The notes beneath the pieces were generated by a model. It did no database searches. It was not told the origin of the DNA and worked only from the letters and a program-made list of their open reading frames with translations. 64,000 bases of DNA from Acidobacteriota bacterium. Lineage in GTDB: Bacteria > Acidobacteriota > Terriglobia > Bryobacterales > Bryobacteraceae. A program made the translations under genes and the position numbers. Position 1 is the first letter of the stretch. Every line of letters begins with the position of its first letter. The stretch lies in the NCBI GenBank assembly GCA_029776225.1, contig JAKOTR010000035.1, positions 186,001-250,000 on the forward strand, read 5' to 3'. Below are positions 1-9,105 of the stretch, one piece after another.

Positions 1-1225
1 CGACGTGGGTGAGCACCAAATCGAGATGGGGCCGCTTCTCCCGAATCGCTCCGATCTGTTCCAGCCACTCCACCTGGGCGCGGCGCGCCAGTTCGGCCCG
101 GAAGTCCAGAAACAGCCGCAGCTTCGCGGGCGTGCGGGCGGACGGGTCGCGGAACAGCTCGACGGGGTCGAAACCGTGCAGACCGCGGAACTCCCGGCGC
201 ACGTCGTCGTTCATCGGGGTGAACCGGGAGGCATTATCCGCGCCCTCCAGAGATTCGAAGTACAACTCGGCGAGATTGATACCGTCCCAGTCGAAACGGT
301 TGATGAGATCCCGGACTCCTTGCGCAACGGCTCGGAAGCACTCCCGGTTGTTTAAATTCATCAGCTTGCGCCAGTCGAGGTGGGCATCCTGAAGGGTAGC
401 GGTCTTTTCCCGCCACTCCGGGTGGTCCCTCCAGAACTGCTCGCTGACGTGGGGTAGTTCGAGCCAGGCGTACACCAGGATGGCGTTGCGGTGGCAGGTC
501 TCGATCAGGCCGGTAAGCCAGTTGTCGCGCCAGGGCTCAGGCTCGAAGTAGTGCCAGGCGGCTACGTGGAGCGCGGCAATTCCCGCCATTCTCCAGCGCT
601 TCGCCAGGTACTCGAGGTCGGCGCGGGAGCGGTATGAGGAATCGAAAAACGCCCAGGTCCGCCGGGCACGGAACGGCGGGGAGAGGCCCAGATCTGTAAG
701 TGCTTGAAGCAGATAGGGAAACCGCTCGTAGCCGCGCTCGCCGGGCGAAGCCGCCACCCAGAGCACGCCGCCCGCACCCTTCTTGAAGCCGGCCATCAAG
801 GGAGCACCGCCGTGGCGCTCACGGACGAAGATGCGGGCTTCCGGCGGGACCTCGAAAACCGGGATCTCCAGAGCCTGTTCCCAGATAATGGGCAGTTTCG
901 GGCGCCGCTCGTCAACGGTATTTTGAACTCTGACTTTCCTGCTGCCTGCGCGGAAACCAAAAGCCTCCGCTACCGGGGACGCGCCTTCCAGAATCACGAA
1001 CCCTCCGGCTTCGGCGTGTTCGAGCCACGGCTCGGCGGGTGCGGCCGCATCCCCGCGCAGGACGACGATTCCGGCTTTGCCGTTGGCGGGCAGAAAACCC
1101 ACCGACGAGAGAACGTCCGGCCAGCTCCCCGGATCCTTGCCTTCCACCCGGAAGTCGATAGTCCCGGGGGCGGCGGCCGCGCTGGCGGCCAGCAGCAGAA
1201 GCAGGGAGCTAGCGGCTAAACGCAT
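1..1225 (-). CDS. Secreted glycoside-hydrolase-like TIM-barrel protein (partial)
   Basis: The reading frame stays open for 408 codons and runs off the left edge, so the C-terminus is missing. The start at 1225 gives a clear signal peptide (MRLAASSLLLLLAASAAAA), so the product is exported. The N-terminal ~190 residues look like a small regulatory or GATase-like fold. From about residue 190 the protein resembles the glycosidase-like barrels of GHL10/PgaB type: a WAFFDSSYRS strand, then HVAAWHYFEPEPW, VYAWLELP, and WDGINLAELYFES, with acidic residues at strand ends. The start overlaps the end of the upstream TPR/outer-membrane gene by 17 bases, so the two are probably translated together. By analogy with PgaA/PgaB or PelB/PelA it may trim an exported polysaccharide; the substrate is not visible. 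The family assignment is inference. Confidence 0.6.
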   Translation of the reverse strand, partial: MRLAASSLLLLLAASAAAAPGTIDFRVEGKDPGSWPDVLSSVGFLPANGKAGIVVLRGDAAAPAEPWLEHAEAGGFVILEGASPVAEAFGFRAGSRKVRVQNTVDERRPKLPIIWEQALEIPVFEVPPEARIFVRERHGGAPLMAGFKKGAGGVLWVAASPGERGYERFPYLLQALTDLGLSPPFRARRTWAFFDSSYRSRADLEYLAKRWRMAGIAALHVAAWHYFEPEPWRDNWLTGLIETCHRNAILVYAWLELPHVSEQFWRDHPEWREKTATLQDAHLDWRKLMNLNNRECFRAVAQGVRDLINRFDWDGINLAELYFESLEGADNASRFTPMNDDVRREFRGLHGFDPVELFRDPSARTPAKLRLFLDFRAELARRAQVEWLEQIGAIREKRPHLDLVLTHV

Positions 1226-3200
1226 ACCAGAAGCCCGCTCTCAATTCGAAAAAGTTGGGGTCCCGCGGATTACCCGCGTTGTTCGTGTAGACGCCGCGCA
1301 GCAGGTTCACCGAAAAAACGAGTGACGGCGGAAGAGCCTCCCAGCGGAAACGCAGTCCCGGGCCGAACTCGACGAAATTTGCCCAGTACTCGCGCTTTAC
1401 GTCGGTGGTGAAATTGGCGTTGGCGTAAAGTTGCGTTTGCAAGCCGGAGAGCGACGGCGGCGTGTATCCGATGCGGTTCTGAAGGTAGACGATAAAGTCG
1501 TTGTTAAACCGGCTGATGAAGACGCCGTCAGCGGTGGTTTCGGCGAACCAACCGGGCGCTTCACCGCCGAGCAATTGGCCCTTTGCCCTGCTGAACGCGA
1601 TGCCGCCCCGGTAATCCGGCAGCATGCGGCCCTCCGAGCGCCCTCCCAGGTAGCTGATCGCCTGGCCGGCCTCGGCCCACAGACTCGCCCCGTGGAAGGA
1701 GGCGGTGGCGATTCCGGCGCCCAGGATGAAGGAGCTCTCGGAGAGGTACTGCGGAAGCGCGCCCCCGGTGGTCCCGCGTGTGTCTCCGATGAAGCGCAGC
1801 GAAACGTAGGGGCGGAAGGGAAGTTTTCCCAGGCGCAGGTCCGTTTTGACCTGGCCGTACGAGAACACGTCCTTCCAGCGCGTTGAATAGAACGGGAACA
1901 GCCACGCCGTGGTGCGAAAACGGGCAAGCCCCGGCCTCAGGTTCCGGTAAGCCTTTCGGGCTTCGGCCGCGAGGGCCGGGTCCGGGCTTTGCCGCGCCAG
2001 ATCGAACCAGTGTATGGCGTGCTCGTCCTGGCGTAGCAGGTTATGGACCTGGCCGAGGCGCATCATCACGGGGAAATCGACGGGATCGGCCTCCAGAGCG
2101 GCGCTGTAGTATTTCAGGGCGTCCTTGAGGTAGCCTGCGCGGAAGCTCCGTTCGCCCATTTCCCTGGGGCCGGGTTGCGGTTCCCGGCGGGGAGGGGGCG
2201 GCTCCGGAGGCAGGCCGAGCGCCGTCCGGACGGTCTTGCGCAGCTTCTCATCGGTGGTTTCGAGCGCCCGCTGGAGCAGCGGCACGGCTGCTTCGCGGTC
2301 GCCGCGGTCCAGGAGCAACAGGCCGAGTTGGGCGGCGGCCAGATAGTCTTTTGGCGCCTGCTCTGTGATGATCTTGAATTCCGCCTCGGCCTCCTCGCGC
2401 CAGCCCATTTCCAGCAGCAGGTATCCCAGCTCGCGCCGCAGCTCTATGTTTTGGGGATCGAATGCGAGGGCCTGCCGGAACTCGCTTACGTATGGATAGC
2501 GCAGCGGCAGCATTTCACGGGCTTCCTCGGCCGCCCGGGGGCGAGAGCCGCGGGAAGCAGCGAGCAGCGGCGCGAAGGCTTCCTCATCTCTGCCATCGAG
2601 TTGCAGGACGCGCCCGAGATCCACCAGCAGCGAGCGCTCGTCCGGGCGCAGCCGCCAGGCGTTCAAATAGTTTTCCGCCGCCAATCTGAGCAGCCCGCGC
2701 TGTTCGGCCAGCCGGGCCAGTTCGAGCCGCGCGCTGAAGTTGCCCGGCTCGGCCGCGACCACCTCGGACCAGCGTTGAATCCCCTCGGCGAGCGGGCGGT
2801 CGATGTTCTCGAAGCCCTCAGCGGCCTTGGCGCGGATTGCGGCGTCCGGGCTGTTGCGCAAGCGCTCGAAAAGACGCCGGGCCTCGGCCGTTTTCCGGGT
2901 CTCGTGGCAGAGAAAAGCGTACTCCAAAGCGGCGTTCTCATCCGACGGATCCAACCGCAGGACTTCGGCGAACTCGTCGCGCGCCGCCTCGGTCTCCCCC
3001 ATCTTCAGATAGGTGTAGGCGAGATCCTTGCGAAGCGCCGCGCGCGCCGGTGCATCGCGGAGCGCCTGAAGGAATAGCGGCACCGCCGCGTCGTAATCCC
3101 GGGCGCGGAGAGCCTCATAGGCCCGGGCGGCCGGATCGGGCGCCTGCGCATGCGCGAGCCCGGCCACACACAACGCCGCAAGCATAGCCGCGCGTGCCAT
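1209..3200 (-). CDS. TPR-repeat protein with C-terminal outer-membrane barrel
   Basis: 663 residues from an ATG at 3200 that opens a signal peptide (MARAAMLAALCVAGLAHAQA). The frame is open further upstream, but that part is antisense to the divergent dehydrogenase gene and was excluded. Residues ~25-420 are tandem TPR units (for example DYDAAVPLFLQALRDAP, ETEAARDEFAEVLRLDP). The last ~230 residues are rich in alternating aromatic and glycine strands (PYVSLRFIGDTRG, LWAEAGQAISYLGG) and end in FELRAGFWYAFSR, as expected of an outer-membrane barrel of the NfrA_C/BcsC/PgaA kind. Such proteins pass polysaccharide across the outer membrane with the TPRs in the periplasm. The overlapping downstream gene encodes a secreted glycosidase-like protein, which fits this role. 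No synthase is in view; it may lie beyond the left edge. Confidence 0.65.
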   Translation of the reverse strand: MARAAMLAALCVAGLAHAQAPDPAARAYEALRARDYDAAVPLFLQALRDAPARAALRKDLAYTYLKMGETEAARDEFAEVLRLDPSDENAALEYAFLCHETRKTAEARRLFERLRNSPDAAIRAKAAEGFENIDRPLAEGIQRWSEVVAAEPGNFSARLELARLAEQRGLLRLAAENYLNAWRLRPDERSLLVDLGRVLQLDGRDEEAFAPLLAASRGSRPRAAEEAREMLPLRYPYVSEFRQALAFDPQNIELRRELGYLLLEMGWREEAEAEFKIITEQAPKDYLAAAQLGLLLLDRGDREAAVPLLQRALETTDEKLRKTVRTALGLPPEPPPPRREPQPGPREMGERSFRAGYLKDALKYYSAALEADPVDFPVMMRLGQVHNLLRQDEHAIHWFDLARQSPDPALAAEARKAYRNLRPGLARFRTTAWLFPFYSTRWKDVFSYGQVKTDLRLGKLPFRPYVSLRFIGDTRGTTGGALPQYLSESSFILGAGIATASFHGASLWAEAGQAISYLGGRSEGRMLPDYRGGIAFSRAKGQLLGGEAPGWFAETTADGVFISRFNNDFIVYLQNRIGYTPPSLSGLQTQLYANANFTTDVKREYWANFVEFGPGLRFRWEALPPSLVFSVNLLRGVYTNNAGNPRDPNFFELRAGFWYAFSR

Positions 3201-3266
3201 AGAAAATGGTAGTGCCTCCGGAGGGACGTTTTTCGCGCGGAAATTTGCGGGGTTTACCATGAAACC

Positions 3267-4436
3267 ATGGAAAAGTTCAGGGGCGTGGATTTTCTCTCGA
3301 TTGACTCGCAGTTCAGCGCTGAGGAGCTGCTCGTCAGGCAGGAGGCGCGCAAGTTCGTCGACGAGCGGGTCTTGCCCATCATCCGCGACTGCTACCGCGA
3401 GGGACGCTTCCCGGCGGAACTGATCCGGGAGATGGGCAAGATGGGCTTCCTCGGCGCCAGTCTCGAGGGCTACGGCTGCGCCGGGATGAACAGCGTGGAG
3501 TACGGGCTGCTCATGCAGGAACTCGAACGCGGCGATTCCGCAATCCGGAGTTTTGCCTCCGTTCAGGGCGCGCTGGTGATGTACCCGATTCTGACTTTCG
3601 GCTCGGAAGAGCAGAAGCAGCGCTGGCTGCCGCGGCTGCAATCGGGCGAAGCGGTGGGCTGTTTCGGGCTCACGGAGCCGGATTTCGGCTCGAATCCCGG
3701 GGGCATGCGGACGCAGGCGCGCCGCGAGGGAGACTGCTGGGTGCTCAACGGCGAGAAGACCTGGATTACCAATGGCTCGCTGGCGGACGTGGCCGTCATC
3801 TGGGCGCGGACCGATGAGGGAATCCGCGGATTCCTGGTGGAGAAGGGCACACCCGGCTTCTCAAGCTCGGATATCCACGGCAAGCTGTCGATGCGAGCGT
3901 CGGTGACCTCCAGCCTTTCGTTTTCCGATTGCCGCATTCCGGCTGAAAACCAGTTGCCGGGGGCGAAAGGTCTGAGGAGCGCCCTCATGTGCCTGACCGA
4001 GGCGCGTTACGGCATCGGCTGGGGCGCGATCGGCGCCGCCATGGAGTGTTACGAAACCGCGCGGCAATACGCCCTCGTCCGGAAGCAATTCAACGAACGG
4101 CCGATCGCCTCCCACCAGCTCGTCCAGGAAAAACTCGCCTGGATGATCACGGAGATTACCAAGGCGCAGTTACTTGCCCTCCATGTCGGGCGGCTGAAGG
4201 ACCGGAAAAAAGCCGAGCCGGCGCACATTTCGATGCTCAAGCGCAATAACGTGGCCATAGCGCTGGAGTGCGCGCGGTTAAGCCGCGATCTTCTCGGCGC
4301 CAACGGCATCACCGACGAGTACCCCATCATGCGGCATATGTGCAATCTGGAAACGGTGAAGACCTACGAGGGCACTGACCATATTCATGCACTGATCATC
4401 GGTGAGAAGGTGACGGGTATCGCGGCTTACGAGTAA
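3267..4436 (+). CDS. gcdH: Glutaryl-CoA dehydrogenase
   Basis: 389-residue acyl-CoA dehydrogenase that oxidises and decarboxylates glutaryl-CoA to crotonyl-CoA with FAD in lysine, tryptophan and benzoyl-CoA breakdown. The subgroup is recognisable from SVQGALVMYPILTFGSEEQK, CFGLTEPDFGSNP (FAD/acyl-CoA binding region) and the C-terminal TYEGTDHIHALIIG, where E368 is the expected catalytic base. Length is normal for the family. It stands alone, divergent from the TPR/barrel gene across a 66-base gap, and its 3' end nearly abuts the convergent PilZ gene. Other short-chain acyl-CoA dehydrogenases are less likely because the serine/valine-rich substrate loop and YEGT motif match GcdH. Confidence 0.88.
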   Translation: MEKFRGVDFLSIDSQFSAEELLVRQEARKFVDERVLPIIRDCYREGRFPAELIREMGKMGFLGASLEGYGCAGMNSVEYGLLMQELERGDSAIRSFASVQGALVMYPILTFGSEEQKQRWLPRLQSGEAVGCFGLTEPDFGSNPGGMRTQARREGDCWVLNGEKTWITNGSLADVAVIWARTDEGIRGFLVEKGTPGFSSSDIHGKLSMRASVTSSLSFSDCRIPAENQLPGAKGLRSALMCLTEARYGIGWGAIGAAMECYETARQYALVRKQFNERPIASHQLVQEKLAWMITEITKAQLLALHVGRLKDRKKAEPAHISMLKRNNVAIALECARLSRDLLGANGITDEYPIMRHMCNLETVKTYEGTDHIHALIIGEKVTGIAAYE

Positions 4437-4442
4437 GCGGCG

Positions 4443-4793
4443 TCAGAGGAGGCCGTGGCTGCCCTGCGTACGGAACTCATAGCGCTCGATCGCGATGGCC
4501 GCCATCGCGCCGTTGGTACGCACGACGCGGCCGGTGGTCACGAGCTTCAGCGGGCAGCGGTTATCGAGCTGCGCCGGCCAGTTCACCGATAGTTCGACGC
4601 GCTCCCCCGGTCCCAGCACTCGCTCAGTGGTAAACAGCACTCCTCTGGAACTCATATTCACGGTCCTGCCGGAGCCGACTTCGATCGTGTTCCGGTTGAA
4701 AACCTTATAACGGACTTCCTGTTCAATCGGAAACCTGGCCGAGGACCGCCGTTCCGCCCCTTCCGTTTGCAATGCCATTCTCGCTGCTCCCAT
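4443..4793 (-). CDS. PilZ-domain c-di-GMP receptor protein
   Basis: 116 residues, essentially a single PilZ domain. Both c-di-GMP binding signatures are present: RxxxR at R16-R20 (RRSSARF) and NxSxxG at N46-G51 (NMSSRG). No effector domain is fused, so it probably works by binding a partner protein. Its upstream gap carries AGTACCG inverted elements also found before the Tad pilin genes. A diguanylate cyclase with an intact inhibitory site lies at 42.2 kb, but no direct link is visible. Confidence 0.85.
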   Translation of the reverse strand: MGAARMALQTEGAERRSSARFPIEQEVRYKVFNRNTIEVGSGRTVNMSSRGVLFTTERVLGPGERVELSVNWPAQLDNRCPLKLVTTGRVVRTNGAMAAIAIERYEFRTQGSHGLL

Positions 4794-5030
4794 ACTGGCT
4801 CTCTCACTATTCAGTCAAACATGGCGCGGTCGCGGAGAACCATAGGCGAAAGGGTTCAATTCCAACCCAGAACGAAAGTACCGATATGGAATTCCGGTAC
4901 TCCCCCACGCCCTCGATCGTACCCAGGATATCAAGATCGGGGAGTCTTGTCTGTAAATTTAGTTACAGAGCACTTCTGCCCTGGATGGCCGTTGAGTATC
5001 GCGCTTTGAACCCAACGGCTGAACTCTAGT
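4794..5030. promoter_or_regulatory. Intergenic leader of the PilZ gene with inverted elements
   Basis: This 237-base gap has no supported gene. It holds AGTACCG at 4877-4883 facing CGGTACT at 4895-4901, an inverted pair flanking GAATTCC, and a perfect 6-base inverted repeat CTGTAA-6-TTACAG at 4961-4978 that contains the AT-rich word TAAATTTA. The same 7-mer clusters, and TAAATTTA, recur in the leader of the pilin genes at 13.1-13.3 kb. They may be operators or promoter parts for the PilZ gene, which is transcribed leftward from 4793. Function is inference. Confidence 0.45.
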
Positions 5031-6869
5031 TTACTGTAGTTCGGCTTTCCGGCTGGTGGGCGGCAACTTGCCCGAGTGTATTTCGAACAGGCGCCTGTTA
5101 GTGGCCTGAACGGCCTCCACCAGTTCCGGGTAGGGGCGGTCCGTAACGTCCACCAGGCCGATGTTGTAGTTTTCGCCGTCCATGCGTCCGGTGGAAGGCT
5201 CGTCCACATACTGGAACCAGTGCACCCCGATCATGGCCGGCATGGCGGCGGCATTCTCGACATAGTAAGAGTACGCCGCCCCGCGCTCCTGCTGGTTGCG
5301 CGTCTGCCTGAGCCCCGGGGCGAGGCCTCTGCCCGGCGTGCCGAAGTGGAATTCCCCGATCAGCAACGGGCGCCCGGAGAGCCGGTACGCTTTCTCCAGG
5401 TCGGCGGGATCGGGGGCGTACGAGTAAATGTTCAGGCTATAGACATCGCAGACCCGCATGACGCGAATCATCTCGTCCGGGGTCGAGCCGCCGAACCGTA
5501 TGCCGAGATTGAGGTGGTTGGGGTCGTGCTTCTTGATCGCCGCGCTGATGGTCTGGATGTACCGCTCGAACGCCCGATAAACAAATTCCTTCCTTCGCTC
5601 GGGAGTGTCTCCAGCGGCCAGAAAACTCTTCAGTTCGCGCTGCACGGCGGTTTGCGGGCCTTCCAGGATCGCATCCACGACGACGGATTCCCGATGAGCC
5701 CACGGAGGCTCGTTCGCGATGAAATACCCGATCAGGTACGGATCGTCCTTGCGGGGCGCGCACTGGCTCGCCGCGGCCTTGTCTACCTGAAGAGCGAACT
5801 CGGGGGAGTAGACGTCTGGCAGCCCGAGGTAAGTGGGTCCGGTTCCCCACTGGCCAAGAGGCAGCACATAGGGCTTGCGGCCCGAATTGATGAATTTCTG
5901 ATCAGACCAGTTCGCGATGGTGTTCAGACCCCACGCATCCATGCGCCGCACCGAAAAGTCGATCCATTTCGCTTCCCAGTCCGGACCGAAGCGGCGCAGC
6001 AGGTTCCAGGTGTAAAACGACACGAAGGAAGGTCTGGCGCGCAGTTCGGGCGGGGGCAGGGCGGCAAACAGATCCTCGCGGCCCTCCACGCGCGTTTCCG
6101 AGTACGGCCGCATGCAATCGGCGCCGATGGAAAAGAACAGGTGCCCGTCCGGATCGACAAACCACCATTTCCCGTCCACTTGCTCGACGCGGAAAAAGCC
6201 GGTGGCTTTCGCCTTGGTGTTGCGGTAACCGCCGTACCGGCAATAGTCGAAACCACCCGCGCGGAGGGTCTTGTCTTCGCGGTCCCAGTCGCGCCGGAGG
6301 TCGTCGATGGAGCGAGCCTTGCCGGGCCACTCCGCATGAATCCACTGGCCGAACTCATCGACCAGAGGCTTGGGCTCGAGAACGGCATCGCCGGGGGACT
6401 CCTTGGCGAGCGAGGCGGAGCGCAGCTCCAGCGTGGGCTTCCCGATCGGCCTCTCCATGGCAACGGCGATCGCCTCGACGGCGTTCAGGGGGCCGAACGG
6501 ACCTCCGATGTTCATCCAGTACGAGACGCGGGGCTTGTTGCCGATCGAAGCCAGGTCGTGGCCCTCGCGGTCGGGCGCTAAAAAGTATTTCAGCGGCACC
6601 GAAGCGCGGATCCAGGCGCCGGGGAACGGGTGAATGCGCATCCGGCGTTGGCCGTCGGCGGTGTAGATCTTGAATTCGAACCGCTGGGGCGAGGACGCCC
6701 TGAGCTCAAGCACGAGGAACTCATATCCGGACCAATCCGAGGGAAGACCGGTCTCTTTCACCGTCCATCTGTGCTCCGAGACCGCGCCTTCAAAGGTTAC
6801 TTTGCGTGTTTCCGCGGCATTGAGGAAGGCCGCAGCGGTGAACACGAGAAGAAAAGCCGCCGTGCGCAT
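5031..6869 (-). CDS. Secreted glycoside hydrolase of the GH-A (beta-agarase-like) type
   Basis: 612 residues from the ATG at 6869, chosen because it is preceded by a strong GGGAGG ribosome binding site and starts a signal peptide (MRTAAFLLVFTAAAFLNAAE); a start 12 codons upstream has neither. Residues ~25-170 look like a carbohydrate-binding or beta-sandwich region. The rest is a TIM barrel with the two GH-A acids: acid/base E387 in GYFIANEPPW and nucleophile E506 in LLIGEFHFG. The layout resembles GH50-type agarases and related exo-glycosidases, but the substrate cannot be read from sequence. No sugar-utilisation genes adjoin it. A tandem ATGAAGAT repeat (6885-6900) lies just upstream of the binding site. 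Confidence 0.65.
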   Translation of the reverse strand: MRTAAFLLVFTAAAFLNAAETRKVTFEGAVSEHRWTVKETGLPSDWSGYEFLVLELRASSPQRFEFKIYTADGQRRMRIHPFPGAWIRASVPLKYFLAPDREGHDLASIGNKPRVSYWMNIGGPFGPLNAVEAIAVAMERPIGKPTLELRSASLAKESPGDAVLEPKPLVDEFGQWIHAEWPGKARSIDDLRRDWDREDKTLRAGGFDYCRYGGYRNTKAKATGFFRVEQVDGKWWFVDPDGHLFFSIGADCMRPYSETRVEGREDLFAALPPPELRARPSFVSFYTWNLLRRFGPDWEAKWIDFSVRRMDAWGLNTIANWSDQKFINSGRKPYVLPLGQWGTGPTYLGLPDVYSPEFALQVDKAAASQCAPRKDDPYLIGYFIANEPPWAHRESVVVDAILEGPQTAVQRELKSFLAAGDTPERRKEFVYRAFERYIQTISAAIKKHDPNHLNLGIRFGGSTPDEMIRVMRVCDVYSLNIYSYAPDPADLEKAYRLSGRPLLIGEFHFGTPGRGLAPGLRQTRNQQERGAAYSYYVENAAAMPAMIGVHWFQYVDEPSTGRMDGENYNIGLVDVTDRPYPELVEAVQATNRRLFEIHSGKLPPTSRKAELQ

Positions 6870-6936
6870 GAGATCCCTCCCGAGATGAAGATATGAAGAT
6901 ATCACGATGCGTCAGTGGACGAGAGGGCGCCGGGCG

Positions 6937-8253
6937 TTACTGCTGTTTGCGCGCCTTGCGTATCTCTTCGAGCCGCTCGGCAATGCGCTTCTCTACGCCG
7001 CGGTCCGTGGGCTGGTAGAAGCGGCGGCCGGCCAGCGACGGCGGGAGGCACTCCATATCGGTGATCGCTCCCTCAAAGTGATGGGCGTGGCGGTATCCTT
7101 CGCCGTAACCCCACTCCTTCATGTGCCTGGTCACCGGGTTGCGCAAATGAAGCGGTACGGGTTCGGCCACGGTCTCGCTGGCGGCTGCGCGCGCCGCATT
7201 GAGCGCCTGGTAAGCGGCGTCGGATTTCGGCGCGGCGGCCAGGTAGATGGCTGCCTGGGCGAGAGCCTGGTCGCCTTCGGGAATTCCAAGGAAATGCACC
7301 GCCTGCATGGCGGCCACGGCCTGCTCGAGCGCGCGCGGGTCGGCGAGGCCGATGTCCTCGATCGCCATACGGATGAGACGGCGCGCGATATACAGGCGGT
7401 CCTCGCCGGCTTCCAGCATGCGCCCGAGCCAGTACAGCGCGGCGTCCACGTCGCTGGAGCGCACCGATTTGTGCAGCGCCGAGATGATGTTGTAGTGCTC
7501 CTCACCGGCTTTGTCGTAAAGCAGCACCTTGCGCTGGATCGCATCCTCCACGGCTTGCGTGGTGAGGACCTTGCCTCCGGAGGCGGCAACAGCGGCCTCC
7601 AGCGTGTTGTACGCGGCGCGCGCGTCCCCGTTGGCGAAGATGGCGATCTGCTCCAGCAGGTCATCGGGCGCTTCGATTTCCAAATTGCCGAGCCCGCGTT
7701 CGCGGTCGGCCAGCGCGCGGCGGAGCAGCTCAACAATCTCCCGCACGGTGAGGGCGCGCAGGTTGTAAACCTTCGAGCGCGAGAGCAGCGCGGAGATGAT
7801 TTCGAACGACGGGTTTTCGGTGGTGGCGCCGATGAGGGTGATGTCGCCGCGCTCGACATAAGGCAGAAAGGCGTCCTGCTGCGCTTTGTTGAACCGGTGA
7901 ATCTCATCGACGAACAGCAGGGTGCGGCGGCCGTAGCGGCGGTTGCGTTCGGCTTCCGCCATCACCGCCTTCACTTCCTTGATGCCGCTGAGCACGGCGC
8001 TGAAAGGGACGAAGTCCGCGTTTGTAAGGCGGGCGATGAGGCGGGCCAGCGTCGTTTTGCCGACGCCGGGCGGCCCCCAAAGGATGATGGATCCCATCTC
8101 GCCGCGCTCGATTTGCGCCCGCAGCGGCTTACCCGGACCGACGATGTGTTCCTGCCCGACGAAATCCTCCCAGCGCTCCGGACGCATGCGTTCGGCCAGC
8201 GGCGTTGTCTTATCGGGCCTGCTTGGGACGGGCGTGGCGTCAAAAAGGCCCAT
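6937..8253 (-). CDS. rarA: Replication-associated recombination ATPase RarA (MgsA)
   Basis: 438-residue AAA+ clamp-loader-like ATPase that acts at stalled replication forks. Walker A is GPPGVGKTT and Walker B LLFVDEIHRF; sensor 1 is IGATTENPSFE. The C-terminal half carries the typical helical tetramerisation region (YNIISALHKSVRSSDVDAALYWLGRMLEAGED, quoted in part: ISALHKSVRSSDVDAALYW). Length and order match the family. It starts three bases after the stop of the SpoU methyltransferase gene and is probably cotranscribed with it. Confidence 0.93.
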   Translation of the reverse strand: MGLFDATPVPSRPDKTTPLAERMRPERWEDFVGQEHIVGPGKPLRAQIERGEMGSIILWGPPGVGKTTLARLIARLTNADFVPFSAVLSGIKEVKAVMAEAERNRRYGRRTLLFVDEIHRFNKAQQDAFLPYVERGDITLIGATTENPSFEIISALLSRSKVYNLRALTVREIVELLRRALADRERGLGNLEIEAPDDLLEQIAIFANGDARAAYNTLEAAVAASGGKVLTTQAVEDAIQRKVLLYDKAGEEHYNIISALHKSVRSSDVDAALYWLGRMLEAGEDRLYIARRLIRMAIEDIGLADPRALEQAVAAMQAVHFLGIPEGDQALAQAAIYLAAAPKSDAAYQALNAARAAASETVAEPVPLHLRNPVTRHMKEWGYGEGYRHAHHFEGAITDMECLPPSLAGRRFYQPTDRGVEKRIAERLEEIRKARKQQ

Positions 8254-8256
8254 AAT

Positions 8257-9057
8257 TCACATTACAGCCGATCCCGGCGTGCGCTGACGCCGCGCTTCGT
8301 AGAGCAGAATGCCGGCGGCCATGGCGGCGTTCAGGGATTCCACGCCGGTAACAGGGATACGGAGATCGAGGGCGGCAGAGCGCAGCCGCTCGCCGATGCC
8401 GCGTCCTTCGTTGCCGATGATGAAGGCGCAAGGGCGCGTGAGGTCGCATTCCTGGAGGTCGCGTTTGCCCCTTGGCATGGCGGCGTAAATGTCGAGCCGG
8501 CGCTGCTGGAGGGCCGCGAGCGCTGTGGTTTCATCCAGGCCGGAAACCAGCGGAAGGCGGAACAGCGAACCGGCCGAGGCCCGCACGGTCTTGGGGTTGT
8601 AGGGATTGACCGTCCCTTTGAGAAACATGGCGCCGCTGGCCCCGAAGGCTTCTGCGGCGCGAACGATGGCGCCGGCGTTGCCCGGGTCCTGCACGCCGTC
8701 CAGAACAACGACCAGGGTCGGGTCGCGAAAGAGTTGATCCAGGCGCCAGGCGGGAGGGCGCACGAGCGTCAGCACGCCCTGCGTAGTCTCGGTGGCGGAC
8801 ACAGTCTGAAACAGCCCGTCTTCAAGAACCACCACGCGCAGGTCCCGGCCGCGCACCTGGCTCTCCACCGCCGCCCGGACCGGCGCCGCGGCAAGCACCG
8901 CCTTGACCTCGCACTCGCTCCGCAGCGCCTCTTCCAGCAGGTGAAAACCTTCCGCGACGCAGTAGCCGTCGTGGGTGAGATCGCCGCGCGCGACGGCCCG
9001 CCGGACGTCCTTGAGCAGAGGATTTGCCCGGCTGGTGAGAATTTCGGTCCTGGCCAT
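8257..9057 (-). CDS. SpoU/TrmH-family RNA 2'-O-methyltransferase
   Basis: 266 residues. It has an N-terminal substrate-binding domain (SRANPLLKDVRRAV) and a C-terminal SPOUT domain with the three SAM-knot motifs: GVQDPGNAGAIVRAAEAFG, FIIGNEGRGI and IPVTGVESLNAAMAAGIL. The family methylates ribose in 23S rRNA or tRNA; the overall architecture is like RlmB or YsgA-type enzymes, and the exact target base is not deducible. First gene of a likely two-gene unit with rarA. Divergent from the YdcF gene across 48 bases. Confidence 0.88.
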   Translation of the reverse strand: MARTEILTSRANPLLKDVRRAVARGDLTHDGYCVAEGFHLLEEALRSECEVKAVLAAAPVRAAVESQVRGRDLRVVVLEDGLFQTVSATETTQGVLTLVRPPAWRLDQLFRDPTLVVVLDGVQDPGNAGAIVRAAEAFGASGAMFLKGTVNPYNPKTVRASAGSLFRLPLVSGLDETTALAALQQRRLDIYAAMPRGKRDLQECDLTRPCAFIIGNEGRGIGERLRSAALDLRIPVTGVESLNAAMAAGILLYEARRQRTPGSAVM

Positions 9058-9105
9058 AAGCCTAATAGAATCGTAGACTGAACATAATAGAGACGGTACG
9101 GAGCG

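Noticed and set aside
1209-3641. Extending the TPR-barrel gene 147 codons upstream of 3200
   Set aside because: The extra part is antisense to the glutaryl-CoA dehydrogenase gene and lacks TPR character; a signal peptide begins at 3200.
6907-9081. 724-codon plus-strand frame over rarA and the SpoU gene
   Set aside because: Antisense to two well-supported genes; composition is the usual Arg/Gly/His-rich shadow pattern.
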